A stretch of DNA of 64,000 nucleotides from contig VWZW01007071.1 of the NCBI GenBank assembly GCA_013397115.1, positions 499,682-563,681 of the forward strand, written 5' to 3'. This stretch comes from Edolisoma coerulescens. Taxonomy: Eukaryota > Chordata > Aves > Passeriformes > Campephagidae. The notes under the pieces are model-generated. The model saw nothing but the letters and a program-made list of their open reading frames with translations. It had not been told where the DNA came from and made no database searches. Shown here piece by piece: positions 35,951 to 49,693 of this stretch. A program made the position numbers and the translations under genes. Numbering within the stretch: the first letter of the stretch is position 1; each line of letters opens with the position of its first letter.

Positions 35951-38900
35951 ATTTGTCACTGCTGAAATGATGTCATCGTGAAAAGTACCATGGCTCTAAA
36001 TGGGGAAACATATTTTTACCAAGAATGTTCACATGCGAATACGTGATCTCACAAAACACTGAGCATCCCTGACACCTGCTGGGCCATTCCATAGCTCCCA
36101 TGGCCTTTTTGCTAGGGAGAGGTCCCAGCTCCAAACTGCAGGAATTAAAGGTGGTTGGTGTCTTGGTGTTTCAACAGTGTTAACTGTTGGACACTGATCA
36201 GTCCTAAGCATTTGGATTGCCAGTTGCATCACCCTACTGATTCAGCAGTGATGGGATACACCCAGGAATAACTTGCAAGCAGTAAACCTTCATTCCTCAT
36301 CCCATGTTCCCAGTCACAGAGAGACAGAGGAAGAGAACAGGCACCCCTTACCTTTTCATTTTTTCAGTCACATGGATTATAGTGCATGACATTACCTAGC
36401 CCAGGAGACATTGTTCATAGGGTAACCTTTCCATAAACACCCACTTCCCACAATTGCACTATAAAGTATGTGGTGGTTGTGATCTGCAAGGCCAGTGCAA
36501 GTTCCTAGTAAAGCACTTAGTAGAAGATCTTGTACAGTTACATGATTTGGATTTCTCCCTGAGGTGATATGCCCACCTGTACTATAGCTTTACCAGCTGT
36601 TCTACTCGTGGCCTGCCCTGGTGTGAGCTGTTTGCCCCATGTTTTTCATGCAGTGTCTGCATCCCTTAAAACCCTTCAGATACTCAGTGACAACAGAATA
36701 ACTTTTTTTTTTTTAAACACAAATGTTGAAGACCACACACGAGAATGATGGATCAGATATGTATGTCTGCCACCAAAATCATTATATTTGAAACCCACAG
36801 ACCTGTGTCTTGATCTAATTCAATTTAAATAGTCTACATAATAATAACAACGAAAACATGAAAACATGGACTTGAATGCTGTGGAGCAACAGCATTCCAT
36901 GACTGTAATTCCTGGCGGGCAATTCTACAGTAAGGACTTGAATCTTGCCTGAAACATTATTTCTGGTAGCGCTACTTATGCTATGTAGGTTAAGAACGTC
37001 TATGCTCGTTGAAAACATTTCAGTTGCAGAGTAGACAGGCTGCCAGCCTTACCATGTGAAATCCATCCAGTGGCTGCAGATCTTTTAAGAAAAGCTGTGT
37101 TTCCTGCATTAAATAATCTAAGAGCATGATTCGTGCATTAGACTTAAAACCGTTCTTTAAGTTAAGAACACCTTTTAAAGAACTATTTGAGCTGGAATGC
37201 TTTTGGGAGTGACAGTAACTGTCCCATCTCTCCACTTATGGATAACTTCTGATAGGACTTGACGTGATGTAACCCATTTAGTTCCCGTGCTTCCCTTCTG
37301 CTTCACTCTGTGTCTGGCAGGGAGAAAGTGGTGGGGAGTGACTGACCATGAGATTGCACTATTAGTTGAGGCGAGCAGGTATCTGAAGTGACTTTGCTCT
37401 GCTGAGTAGCTGCAGTGAGAGACTTACAGTGGCACCGCATGTATGAGTTGCTGCACTTGGCAGGTTCCCAGCAATGTCAAATCTCTCTGATTAGTTTCTG
37501 TAAGTACAAGGACAAAATTAAGCCTAACCTATTTTTCAAAGAAGAAATGTGCATTTCCCATTTTTCTCTTTAATGGGAACTTCTTATATCTTGTGTCCCA
37601 TACCTTTTCTCCCCTCCCCTTCCCATCATGTCATTTCTTTAAAAAGAAAAGCTTGTTAAAATACAATTTCTTGTAAAAACATGTGCCTTCAAATTTCTTT
37701 GATTTCTGTAACATTTTTGACCTTGATATGTATTCATTTTCAGCACCAAATGAATCCTATGGTGTTAGGATGTTCTCTTACTTTCCCCTTAGGTATGGTA
37801 AACTACAATCCTAAAATCTTCTGCTACTTTCTAGTGCATATTTTCTTTGACATATTGCAAAAAATGAGTGTTTTGATCATTGGCTTTGTAGGCAGGTTTT
37901 GGCAGAGCAAGTTTTGTCCAGCTATAACTAATCCATTCCAAGCTCAGGTTGTTCCTTCAAACAGATGGAGAAAATTTATTTTTCTCTTGTTCTTAGAATG
38001 GCTCAGTAATTTCTATGCTACTATATTGACTTTGCACGGTAAATATGTAACTGATAAGACATGCTGGCGTGAGTTTCTGATTTCATTTACAGCTTTGATC
38101 AGTGGAAGAGCACTTTGTTTTCAAGGTGGTGAAACTGGAATCGGTTTTTCTTGGTCATTTTATTTATGGCTAGCTTCCTGTCAAGATCTTCCTTGGTAAA
38201 CATTTGAGATGTTGCTTCTGTCTTTGAGGTTATTTTGTAGTGTCCTTTCTCACACCAATGTCTCCTGTCTGGCCGAGCATCATTTTCTCCTTTTCTCCTA
38301 CATCCCATCTCATTCTGCACATCTGTCCTTGCCATCTCTTATCTCCTTTGTAGATTTGCTGGAAACATTACCCTGCATTCCCGTAATGCCTGCTTGGTGA
38401 AATGAGTTGAGATTACAGCTGCTGAGGAGGAGCACTGTGCTTCCCCACTACTTCTGCCTGGGAGAGCACATATTTTCTCCAGACAAAAGGAGAGACTGAG
38501 CTCACTGAACATTTCCATGTTTTGTGACGCCACATGTATATAGATTGCAGAGCTGGCTTGTCCTAAATCTGATGTCTCTTGAAATGATGAAGTTTAGGGT
38601 GTATGAGCTTTTCAATGTATATTCATGTTGCCCAAGAGAAACAAGGCAGCCAGGAGAGGATTGTACATGCTGTGTTCTCTTGTCTGTTCTTCCTCAGAGC
38701 AATTGGGGAGTGCCTGGGGATTGATTTCTGTGTCTGTGCTTATCCTGCACAGGGGAAGGGGGTGGGATGCACAGGGGGTGAACCTTTTGAACCTTTCAGG
38801 GTACCTGTTTTGTTGGTAGCAGCCTGCTGCTCCCACCTTGTTATTTTTTCTACCACTGCCTTTTCACATTGCTTGACACGACTCACGCTTTCACCTGGGA

Positions 38901-40084
38901 CAGCAGAGGCTGAGACACCCCTGGGGAAGTTGGGCACATGTTGCTAGCATTCAACAAGCACAGAACTTCTGAGGGGAGCCTGAGAAAATGCTGATTTTTG
39001 AGGGCTTGGCATGGGTTTTTTTTGGAAGCTACAGTACAGGCTCGACAAATGTGAATACACTATAAAGAGTGCCGATGTGACACCCTTCAAAGACAGCGTC
39101 TCATATCCCAGTGGAGGTCCCAAATTTATGAATATTAATATGTGTTTCTCTTTCATTTTTAGTCTATTAAGCCTTAAACCTTTTCCACCAGCACTCTGAA
39201 CCCAACCTGCCACAGCACAATGATAATGCCTCTAAAGTGAGCCTGTCCAAACTAATTTCATTGTCGTTGTTGAGCAAAGTGCAACAATTAAGCAGACAGC
39301 ACAAATGGGTCCAGATAAATCAAGTATTTACAATTATTTCAGTTTGGATAATATAATGTGATATTCATTGTGTAACTAAGAATTATGTTTCCCAGTGAGG
39401 AGGGGCTGTCATTCAATACTCTTGTTGGCTGGATGTAAATTCAGAGTAACTCCATGTGCTCTTGCAGAGTTTCAGCTTCTTTATGTCAGTGCAGCTCAAA
39501 TGAGAATCTCATCCTCTTTCTTTAGATGCCCTATAAAGCTGAGTCCCTTCAGCTGTGCTTGCACTTTAGAGATACAGCCAGGGGAGCAGGAAGGTCACTT
39601 TTTTTTTCCTATTTTTTTTCCCCCTGGGCTGGGGTTGTGTTGTTAAACTCGCTCACTTTAGGGAATCCAGCTTTTTCTGAGAGCCTCTTCACTCTCCAGC
39701 ACTGAAACACTGACTGACAACTTGAGTTACCCTCCAGATCTGGCATTGCTGCTGACTTTCTGAATAGCACTGTAATCAGATCTCCTCATTACCAATGCCT
39801 CTCTTTCTTGGTATTAACACCTTGTGGCTGTGCCCTGCCTTTCCACCAATTCCAGCTGAAAACTCATAGCAATCTGAGTTGAAAGGCAAGGGATTTATAC
39901 CAGCATATCTACACTAAAAGGCAGATTGCTGCTACTTTCTGCTTCATTTCTTTGCAGGATACATTGCTTCCCGTTCCCTCCTCCCGGTCCCCCCCTCTGC
40001 TCAAGCAGAGCACACTGTGTTGCTGGGCAATTTTCACCAACTTAATCACATTTGGGCCCAGTGTTTTTCCTGCAGACCCTGGAG
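35951..40084. other. Intron 2, mostly featureless
   Basis: A 172-codon open frame (37681-38199, +) lies in T-rich DNA and encodes a hydrophobic, low-information product. It is treated as chance. No repeats were recognised. Confidence 0.5.
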
Positions 40085-40745
40085 TGTGCAATGCTTAGGC
40101 CTTGGTTATTAGTTTACACAATAAATGAAGCCCATTAGAAGAGGATAATCAGGGCTTGGAGAAGGCCACCTCACTCGTTATCTGAGGAGGTTATGTTAAG
40201 CCTCTGTAGTTATTAATCATACTTTCCCATGCAGATAGCTGAAGATTAAGAGTCACATTTATCCTCTTTGCTCCTCATTCTTTCGCACTGATGTGCAAAC
40301 GCTCTTTATAATCGTTGTTATTATGGTTATTCATAGCCCATCCAGTCAGCCAGGACCGCTCCCGAGATGTTGCTTGGAGTCTTGCACCTATCCGTGGTGG
40401 CCTGATGATACAGATCAGAGCCACTGGAGGTCTCTCCGTTTGAAACTCGGAAAACATCCTTGAGAGTCCTAGAAAGTCTCTGCTAGCTGTTATTGAATTG
40501 CAGTGTCTTGTCCAGAGGCCAAGAGAATTCTGAACCGAAGCCGACACCATTATAAGAGCCAAGTTTAACAGCAACCCTCTTGATTTCACTTGCTTTACTT
40601 TTTAATACCAGCTCTAACCTTGAACTTTGACTAAGATGATATGCTACCTGGTGGCTTTTTGAAATCTAGCCTAATGCCCTTTTAATCGAAGCAAATGATC
40701 CTTTTGCCCTACTTCATTTTTAAAGCACTTAAATCAACTCGGATA
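40085..40745. promoter_or_regulatory. Candidate conserved noncoding (enhancer-like) block
   Basis: This intron 2 segment has no repeat signature and keeps about a dozen CpGs (for example ACCGCTCCCGAG, TCCGTGG, AACCGAAGCCGACACC, AATCGAAG), clearly more than its flanks. It is full of homeodomain-type TAAT/ATTA words (TTATTAATCAT, TTATTATGGTTATTC) and has no open frame that fits an exon. Kept CpGs in AT-rich intron DNA suggest constraint. The enhancer role is inference. Confidence 0.35.
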
Positions 40746-41702
40746 AAATAAGAGCTGTACCAAGTGGACTCAACATTGTTTAAAAAAACAAAAAAAGTTT
40801 AAAAATGAAAGCTGTCACTCCATCACAGATTTTTTTTTTCCTAGAAATATGTTTAGGTCTTTATCACTCTCTTTCTGATATCCTCTGTGCACATGCACAC
40901 ACGCTCACATACACAAAACAACTCCCCAGAAAAACTTGTTTAAAACCCAAGTGGCTGGAGCATTTTCTCCAATGACTCTACTCATAGAGCATTCGCTTCA
41001 ATAAAATTAAAGTTAAAACAACAGTTAACAACTAATATCATTCAGCATTTAAAGCCTGCACAACCATCCAGTCACAGATCACATCAACGTACCACTACTT
41101 CCAACTGCTTGCACACCTGTTCCTTTCCTTTGTGTCCACTAGCAGCTTTACAGAAGCTGTCCTCCAATTTTTTCTTGTTCCCCTTAAATAAAACTGTTTT
41201 TCTGTGAGTGGGCTTAGTTTCTGAAGCAGTAGCCATGTCAGTGACACGCAGAAATCCTAAATCAGGGAGACCGTAGTATCCATCATGCAAATTTAAAATC
41301 ACACATTCATCCAGTTGCTAAAACCTGGATTTACTCTTTGAACCTGGAGTGTGAGTTACCATACATGTTTTTCCAACCGAAAATTATTTCTCAACCTGTA
41401 AGGAAAGGCAAATTTCCAGAATGAACACTTCATAACATTTCTCCTTTGACTGAAGCAAATAAAACTCCAGACCCTGATTTCTCCTTAAGAAGTCTATCTC
41501 TTCCCCAAATGCTGTGCTTACATGCCAGTGCTGCATATCTAGAGGAAATCAGTACTGCTGTATTGACTTAAAAGGTCCACTAGTCTCTGTCATCTCATGC
41601 TCTGGCTTCTCCTTTTTTCCCTTTTTTTTTCTTTGTTTGTATTGTTGTCTTTGACTAGACAGAGTAATTGATAATGCATAAGACTCTTGGTAGGGCCTTA
41701 TG

Positions 41703-41835
41703 TTTTTTTTTTTTTTTTTTTGGTTGGTTGGTTTAGGGTTTGGGGAGCGGGGGGGCTTGTTTGTTTGTGTTGTGGATTTTTCTTTATTTTTTTTTAAATT
41801 TTAAAAAAACTTTTTTTAAAATTTTTTTTAAAAGT
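41703..41835. repeat. T19 and T/G- then A/T-rich tract with a 14-bp inverted repeat
   Basis: T19 (41703-41721) leads into GGTTGGTTGG, GGGGAGCGGGGGGG and then A/T only. Within it AAATTTTAAAAAAA (41796-41809) and TTTTTTTAAAATTT (41811-41824) are perfect inverted arms with one base between. Confidence 0.9.
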
Positions 41836-42499
41836 ATTTTCTCTAGAAAATGTCAATTCGAGATCTTTTCATTTGAGGGATCATATTGGATTTGGTCATG
41901 CATTTATGTGAGACTGAGTTTTGGATCTGATAGAAAATTCTTGCTTAAATGAAAAGGCCAGAAAAGCAGAAATCAACCCAAACAGGCAGGCATGACATTT
42001 GCTTGACATACATAGCTTCCCTGATACAAATCCCTGCATTACCTAATTCAAACTAAGAAGTGAACAGACACTGGGTTTTCTCTGCCTTCCCCAGTTAAAT
42101 TTCCTACTCACCTGATCCTTGGCTATTTGAAGATATTTAATACATGTTCTTTCTTTATTTTCTCCTCTTCCCCCTCTATTTTTACAGAAATTGCTAAGTA
42201 GTTTTCTAGAAATGCTGTGGATGTTTTTGAGTGGATGAATATTTTGGTGTGGGTTGTTGAGGCACAATACCAGACCTGGCTGATTTTAAGATGAATATTT
42301 AGGTTTTTGACATGCGGTGACAAGAGGGGACCAGGCACACAGACGGGGTTTGCTGCACATGACCTCAGGTTTCATTAAGATGTCGGCAGCTCCTCAGTTG
42401 TCTCTGGTCTCCTTTGTCCTCCATAAGGTGGGAAAGTGAGGCTGTGAGAAAGTGAAGAGAAAAAATACCTAAGATAAAGAGAAGTTTTGAGGGCTGAAC

Positions 42500-42730
42500 C
42501 AGAACCAGGATTTCCAAACTCTAGATTCAATACTTGCCTATGTAACAGAAGTCAACGAACCCACCTTTGCCTTGATATCCTACTTACAAAATGGAGCTAA
42601 TTAACCTTCCCCCAGTGTTGTCTCTTTGATTAGTAGTCATTTAGAGTCCTCCAAAGAAGGATTTTTCCTTTCATATGCATCTGTTTGTGTACAGTGCTTA
42701 GCGGTGACAACTCCTGCTTTTGACTACAGT
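42500..42730 (+). mobile_element. Ancient SINE remnant with L2/CR1-like tail
   Basis: TTACAAAATGGAGCTAATTA (42581-42600 region) resembles the CORE-SINE stretch TGTAAAATGGGGATAATAAT. Downstream, TCTGTTTGTGTACAGTGCTT then AGCG resembles TTTGTACAGCGCCTAGCAC, the LINE-derived tail found at the end of such elements. The order and spacing agree, but divergence is high. Confidence 0.45.
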
Positions 42731-45700
42731 GTTCTAGACACTCCTGTGATGCTGACAAAGGATGATAACTGTTGAGAGGGAAAGGCTTTCCTCCAATATA
42801 AGTTGATGGCTCAGGATGATTCTTGCCTTTCAGAAGGGGATTGCCCTTCTCTTTCTCTTCTCTTTCTCATGATTGACCTGAAAATAAACAAGGAAGGAGT
42901 GACATTCTTACTATTGCCTTATTTTTATATATATATTTTTAAGAAAGGAGAATTGCCCTTAGACTCATGCTGTATTATCCATACTGCATTTGACATCTGT
43001 AATAAAATTTGGGTCAGATACAGTTGTCAATAAAAAGAGGCACCCTACAAACAGCCCTGTGCTTGCATTAGGGTCATGTCAAGAATAATAGAGACTATTG
43101 TCACTGCAGAGAACCTCTGCATCGTATTAAGTATTCCTCACTTCTCTCCTCCCTGCTTATCTCCAAGACATAATACAAGATGCCTATCATGTTCCACCAC
43201 ATCTCACCAAAGTGCATAGAAATGGGATATGGCTAGCAGGGATCAAAACTCCTCCAAGTTGCTCCAGCATCAATGAGCACAGGGAAAAGCAGAGCATCTA
43301 TTGTCTTGCTTGATCATATATCTTCTCTCCACTTTTGTGGGTGAGATTTGCAGGGAAAAAGCGCTTTTGTCAAGGGGAATTTCAGGTTCTTCTTGTTATT
43401 CTTAAGCAGAAGATGTATGTTGGGATTTTTGGTTTTTTTTTTTTTTTGTGAATAAATAGTGTCCTGGGGACAGATGAGGGAATCACCATATGAAAGAAAT
43501 GGTCCTCAGCAACTTCCTTTCAGTGTTTTTTGCTTAAAGTCTCCCATGCTGCTTACATGTGCACAAACTTCAGACAATTGTATGTAAAAAATATTCTACC
43601 TGCTTTGTCTTAGCAATGAGATTTCTTGCTACATCTCTTCACTGTCCTCCAACACCTCCCCTAACCCGCACCCACCTTTGACTGTTCACATCCAGAGATG
43701 GCCCTTGGCCTTAATTCCCTCATACATCTTGCCCTAATAGTTCTGGATCAGCACCCACAGCAGTGTGGTGGCTCAGAATCACCTTTGCGTAACCATCTTT
43801 TTGTTCATCAGCACGTCTGTAGTGGTCAAGAATACTTTCAACACGGAGCCTCAGTCAAACCTCTTCCAATTCTGGTGAGATAATGGGAAACAAGGAGGAG
43901 GGGAGACTGATTTCATTTCACTCATATCTCACAAAAGGCTTAGAAGACAGGTCATGTAGGTAAAGGAATTCTTTGCTCTGAATTTAATGCCCAAAGTTGT
44001 TCTGATGTGTTTTGGTTGGACCTTTTCTGCTCCTGAATAGTGTTCTCTGGAGTAAACAGTGAAATCTAGTTCCCCCCAGAAGTGCCACACCCATCTCTCC
44101 TCTGTACAAACCCATTTTCACTTGACCAATACCTCAATAATTCAGTGTCACCTGCTTCGGCACTGCACACCTGCACTTTCCCTCCCTTTCTGTCTCTCCT
44201 TTCCCTTCTTTTTCCAAAGCCTAGTGATATCCTTTGCTATATTTTAGGTGCTAGCGTAGATCAAAGTCCTCTCAGGATCAAACAGCGTGCTGCACACAAT
44301 CCTTACGGTTACAAACAAGGTCTTTCACTGACAGAAACACGTTTCTGTGCTGAATTTTCAGCAGCCTATCAGACTTGATTCAAGGGTAGCTTTTGATTTC
44401 ACAAGGAAATCTCTCCTGCCCTTCCCCCCAGTTCTTCAGACAGAGGGGGAGGGGAAAAGAAACCCACTCAGTTTGCCTGGAAGAAAAGGGAGAAGGGCTT
44501 TCTTGAAACTTTGGAGAGAGATTTAATATTCCCATGCTGTATGCTTTATTTGTTGTATCAAATAGCAGACAGAGACCTTTAACGAAGGATGCATGTATCT
44601 AATGTAAAAAGCAAGAAAGGGAGAGGACTGAGACACTTGCCTGAGTGTTTTTTACATCATTCAGGTGGTATTTTTTAATATCTTGTGGTCCTCACTTCCC
44701 AATAAAGTTCTTCCTGTTCAAATATCCCTTCAATATAACCTTTGATGTTTGAAGTGACAGGTGGGTCCAGAGTATGTTTGAAAGTTGGATAAATGGCTTT
44801 CAATACAGGATACTAGTTACTATGGGCAACTATTTTCTTATGAGTCCTGTCTTTGTACAGCTTCAAGAAAACCTTCAAAGGAGATGAAGTGAAAATATAA
44901 GTATTAATGTACAGTTCTCTGACTAGCTTGTATCTTTTGTATTCTATCTCTTGGGGCTTCTGAAAAGCTTTCCGAGAATTTAAGTGACGTAGGTGCTGTA
45001 AATTGAATGCAAATAATTTCGCAAATCCCATTTGCAGAGGTTCATTTAAGTTTCCAGTACTCTGAGAACACTCTTTGCTGAACAACTTAGGTTTTTGTTG
45101 TGTTTTATTTTTCTGACCATTTGATAAAAATCCCTTTAAAATTATTTTCAAAAGACAATTCTGCTTGGACCTCGGAAAAAAATCTCAACAATGTATTTTC
45201 TTTGCCACTTTCTATACAGCCAGAAAAATGGAAAAGTAAGGAATGTAAACAATAAGTAATACCCCTCTCCATATTAATGGAAGAAAAGTCTATATTTTTA
45301 CTAGGGAAAATAACTGCTGATTAATATTTCTGAACAAATAATCCTCATACTCCATAATTCACATTCTATTATTAAAAAAATCAATCAGTTGAAAGCTCTT
45401 TTTAATAATTAAGTTCAGGAATGTTACTGTTTACTCATAGTGTTACTGGGTTTGGAACTGTTCTGGTTCATCCTGAATCACAGAGACGGAAAAAAGCACT
45501 TACTTATAAGTGGCATGATGAAACATATTGCTTTCAAGAAGAAAATTAGAAATCCTCCCTTGATGCCCACTTAATCAGGGTCTGTTTATTTGCCACGAGA
45601 GTCTTAGTTTCACTCTCAGCTGATATTTCTTCTCTAATTTTGAACATCCACTCTTTGTACGGTACAAGTAGCTGGCTCACAGGTCCTCAGAAGATGTGAA

Positions 45701-46969
45701 ACATATAGGTGATGTGCTCTGAAAAACTGTTTGTCAGGAAGCAAGAACACAAACCCACATCAGCCTGTGATTACCCTTTATGGGATCACACACTAGCTGG
45801 CTTGCCTCAATGGCCTCTCTTCTGGAGTGTGTGCAGGGTAAATAGCTGTTAATTTCCTCGCTACACAGAGAGCATTTTCTGTCTTGTCTGAAGAGAGGAG
45901 GTGCCGGTTTCCCCCTGAAGAGTTTCTTTGTTTATTGGTTTGGATGAGACAATCAGGAGAGAAAGTCCTCTAATCACCACATACTCAAGTGAGATGCACT
46001 GTGCCTTTCTCTCCCACAGTTAATTCCTTCAAATTCTTTCCTTACAAAGCAAAGTAATGTCCAAGTTTCTTTCCCAAGAAATATCGCTGTGGGTCATTAC
46101 AGACAGCTGATGTGGTAACTCAGATGCATGTGCAGCATCACAGAATAAAAAAAAAAAAATCAGTAAAATAATTATGAATTCGCAAATTAGAGGGAAAGTT
46201 CAAACCTCCACAAGGCATGAAATGGTCACACAAAACAAATCATAGTGTGTACATAGGCACTTTAATATGAGGAAATGTGACTAATACATGGGAAGCATAG
46301 AGAGAACTGATGTGGACTCCAAAAAGTTCATTGAAAATCCAAAGGATTTTCAAATTCATTCCAAGTTTGACTCTCCACCTCTGGATCATAATTTCACCTC
46401 CTTGCTTACCCCCAAAGAAATAAATTCAAAAGGAAACCTAGGAAAACAGTTTTATGGGAAATATGGTATGGTTAAATGGAGTTAAAATTTAATTTTTTTG
46501 AAAGGAATGCATTCATAGTTTTTCAGATTCTCTATGAAAATGAGCATTATAGAAACCTCCTTCAAAAGTACACTGAAGCAATTTCAAGTAATGAAAACAG
46601 CTTCATTTAAATGAAAATACTGATGTAATTCTCATTAAGATTTAAATTTATGAAAAATAACCAAAAGAATGATCGTAAAGTGATTTAAAAGAAAAGAGGA
46701 CCCTTGCTAAATTGGAAAACATCAAGAGGGGCTGAAACAACTCTCAGTGAGGAAGTGGAAGACATTAACAGGAAGAGATTGGTAAAACCCTGTTACATTA
46801 AACTCTCTAGGTTATGACCCAGACTCTGGACCAGCTCAGCACAGTCCTCATAGGGCTAGAGCAGGAGGTGTTGACAACTTTTCTCTATATCCTTATTCAT
46901 CACCACAGGCAAATCTCTGCAGGCCTAAACTGCTCTGCACAACTGAGGCTGCCGAGGCATCTTTCTTAC
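42731..46969. other. Intron 2, mostly featureless
   Basis: Contains T15 (43433-43447), A13 near 46147-46159 and a perfect 8-2-8 inverted repeat (ACAGAAACACGTTTCTGT, 44331-44348). No exon or transposon was recognised. Confidence 0.5.
43433..43447. repeat. T15 homopolymer
   Basis: Run of 15 T following TGGGATTTTTGG. Confidence 0.9.
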
Positions 46970-47131
46970 CAGTTGCCAATTTCCTTGCTGAAGCTCAGGG
47001 TGCTGGCCTGGCTGAACTAGTCTGTAGTGCTTGGCTCTTCGGGCATTCAGCCAGGCCTTGAGGCGATGCAGGGCTACAATCTCCATGCCCACCTTGGATA
47101 CAAACACGATGATCTGAGGGACCACTTCTCT
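46970..47131 (-). other. Exon-like open segment, minus strand
   Basis: On the minus strand a pyrimidine-rich acceptor (CCCGCTGCTCCCCGCCTACCCCAG, ending at 47132) precedes a 162-bp open segment ending in ACTG followed by the donor GTAAGA (46969 downward). It codes 54 residues in phase 0, starting REVVPQIIVFVSKVGMEIV, with no stop, and is more GC-rich than its flanks. I do not recognise the peptide. It could be an exon of an antisense gene or noncoding RNA nested in CELF4 intron 2, a relic, or chance. Confidence 0.25.
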
Positions 47132-48974
47132 CTGGGGTAGGCGGGGAGCAGCGGGAACATGTTGGAGCCTGTGGGATCTACTACAGCAGGATGAGACATC
47201 CAGCAGCATATGGCCTGTGCGTGCACGTCGCATTTCTGCTCACTGCTGACTCACCGGTGCCTCTGCAACCCGTGCTCACGTGTCTGCGAGAGGTTGCCTC
47301 TCTGTGTGGAGAAGCCCCACTGGTGTTTATTTGATGTCATCTTGGGAGTCCGCAGTTTTAAGCAGTTGTGTGGAAAAACTAGAGGCTTTCTGAAGCTGGA
47401 ATTAAAGCACAGTTTTACTATTCCAAAGGGAAGACAATGAGGAGGCTCTTCAGGCTTTGTCTGTTGCTGGTTTTGATCTCTCTCTGCGAATTAGTCAATT
47501 ACAAATGACTCATTTCAGTGCAGAGAACCCAAGTTAGTACTGGGGGAAGGGATGAAGTCGATTGGATTTTCTGTCAGTATGTGGGTAGATTTTTCTTATA
47601 TATGTGTTCAGTATCTGTTTTGTTCTGCTCTCAGTTGGAACAAGTGAAAAATCTTCATCTGGATTCTGAGAAAGTAGAGCTAAGTCAAGGACACGATAAA
47701 CCCTTCTCTTCATGTGAGCTATCCATTATGTCCATTCCCAATATATGTGGGAAGAGGTGGAACAGGGCTTAGAAAGCTGATGGTAGAGCTCTTTTATTTC
47801 CAAGGCTGTTGTTTTTCTTGTACTGGGAAGCTGGTGGGAGTTGTGCAGTGAGTAGGTGAACACAATTCTCAGAGGCTGGCTTGGTTGTGGCAGACGTGCA
47901 AGTTAAACTGGAAAATGCAGTCATGTGATTTGACTTTCAGATTAAGCTAAAGCGGGAGCAATATTCTGGTATTGCAGTGTTTTTGTGTGAGCTCACTGAT
48001 CTCAGCCTCTTTATCCAGATATTAACCCTTCCCTATCTCAAAACTCTCTCCCTGCAATTTGGTATTTTAGGTTACCTGTAGGCATCCTTGTAGACCTCCA
48101 AGGCCATCCTACAGTTTCCTGAGTGTATTCTCACTGTCTTTTTCCCATAGTTCATTGATCTTTTTATAATGCAGAGAGACCTGATGCACAATCCTGTGTG
48201 GTGTGGGCAGTTGTCATCTAGGAATGTGGAGTGGACAGGGTGAAGGAGATTGTTGCCCATTTGCAGTCTCAGCTGAATGTTCCCAAACTGTCTTTATGCA
48301 CAATCAGCTGGGTGGTTGAAGTAATTCGAATTGCTGATTTGCACAAACCTGATTAATCTGAACCTGAAACCAAGATTACTGCCTCCCTGTAGTGCAGAGA
48401 GATGCCCAGGTGATGGTGGCACTGCTCTCATGACCTGGGTAGGGCTTTATAGCTCAGATAAGCTCATCTGTAGCCAGTCTGGCTAGAAGCTGCTCAACTT
48501 AGGTACCACAGATACCTGGATAGGCTTTCACCATTCTCGACATCTCCAGAGCAGTCATTAACACTTTGAACTCCAGTTCCGACACCTAATAGCTCACCTT
48601 GATAGACGGCATTGTTTCTTTTGTCAGTGCTTGTCTGTAAGTCCCAGGTGGTCTTCTGTGGGGAGGGAAAAGCAGGGAGCAACGTGGACATAGTATTTAT
48701 TTCAAGCACCTACACATAGGATGCTGTTTATCTGGAAAGGAAATATTCAAGCCAGACTTTCAGGAAAACACTTCGTGGGAGATGGAAATAAAGCACTGAG
48801 ACTTCAGCATTTCTTCTTGTGCTTGGCAACACAAAGTTGACCATTCTTGTTCTGAAGTAAATAGAAACAGAAAACACATCCGCTAATTTGGTTCCCAGTG
48901 ATCCTGGGAGGAAATGCCAACCACAGACTGGGACTTGAGGTTTCAAATTTGTTCCCAGGTTAACTATTAGAAAT

Positions 48975-49042
48975 AGAGATCATATTGGGCAAATCACTTT
49001 GCCTCTCTGAAAATTGGGCTTTCACCCATAAAAGGAAGACAA
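48975..49042 (+). mobile_element. MIR-like remnant
   Basis: ATTGGGCAAATCACTTTGCC followed by TCTCTGA and, after about 20 bases, CCCATAAAAGG matches the MIR stretch TTGGGCAAGTCACTTAACC, TCTCTGA, CATCTGTAAAATGGGG closely in order and spacing. Confidence 0.6.
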
Positions 49043-49631
49043 AGCTCTTGAACTCTTTTGCAAAGATCACGTATTTATTGCCCAGTCACCTGCTCCCCCC
49101 ACACAGGAGAAATCTCATTTTTTTCCTTAACCATTTCACTATTGTCAGATGCTGGCAAGAACTGCTAAAACACCAACTGTTTTCCCACCTCTTGGCTTTT
49201 AAAAACTGTAAGCCTTTAAAATAAATTTGAAAAACACCAACCAAGCAAAAACCTGAATTTATCATCACCTGGTAGGTCTGGATAGGGCTATTCATGAGAA
49301 CAATCCAAAGGCCTTCACCTTGACTTCCCAACATAGTTTGATGTGATTTTAATCTGATTATTAGACTCTCGATATATCTTGCAAGCTTGTAAAAGATCCA
49401 TTGCTGGCAGAAACATTTTCGTTACTGGGGAAACTTTTTGTTGTTGTTGATGTATGTGTTGCCTGCCATAAATACTCATCCGAGAGCCAAAGGTCATTTG
49501 GTAGCTGCTTAGCAGCTTCACTTTCTGAAATGAAACTTGAGTGTGTTGGATCTGCAGCAGAAAGCCGGGGGTGTAGAATAGATGAGGGAAGAGCTGTTCT
49601 GTAGCATTGAAGCAGCCAGATTATTTTCTGG

Positions 49632-49693
49632 CTTTTTGGTTTGGTTTGGTTTTTTGGAGGTTTTAGTTTGGTTTGTTTTGTTTTTGTTTTTTT
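49632..49693. repeat. (GGTTT)-like low-complexity tract
   Basis: T/G-only stretch with repeated TTTGGTTTGG words, similar to 1195-1312 and 57726-57770. Confidence 0.85.

Noticed and set aside
37681..38199. 172-codon open frame on the + strand
   Set aside because: T-rich DNA makes a hydrophobic, stop-poor frame; one frame of this size is expected by chance in 64 kb read six ways. No domain, and no splice or promoter context.
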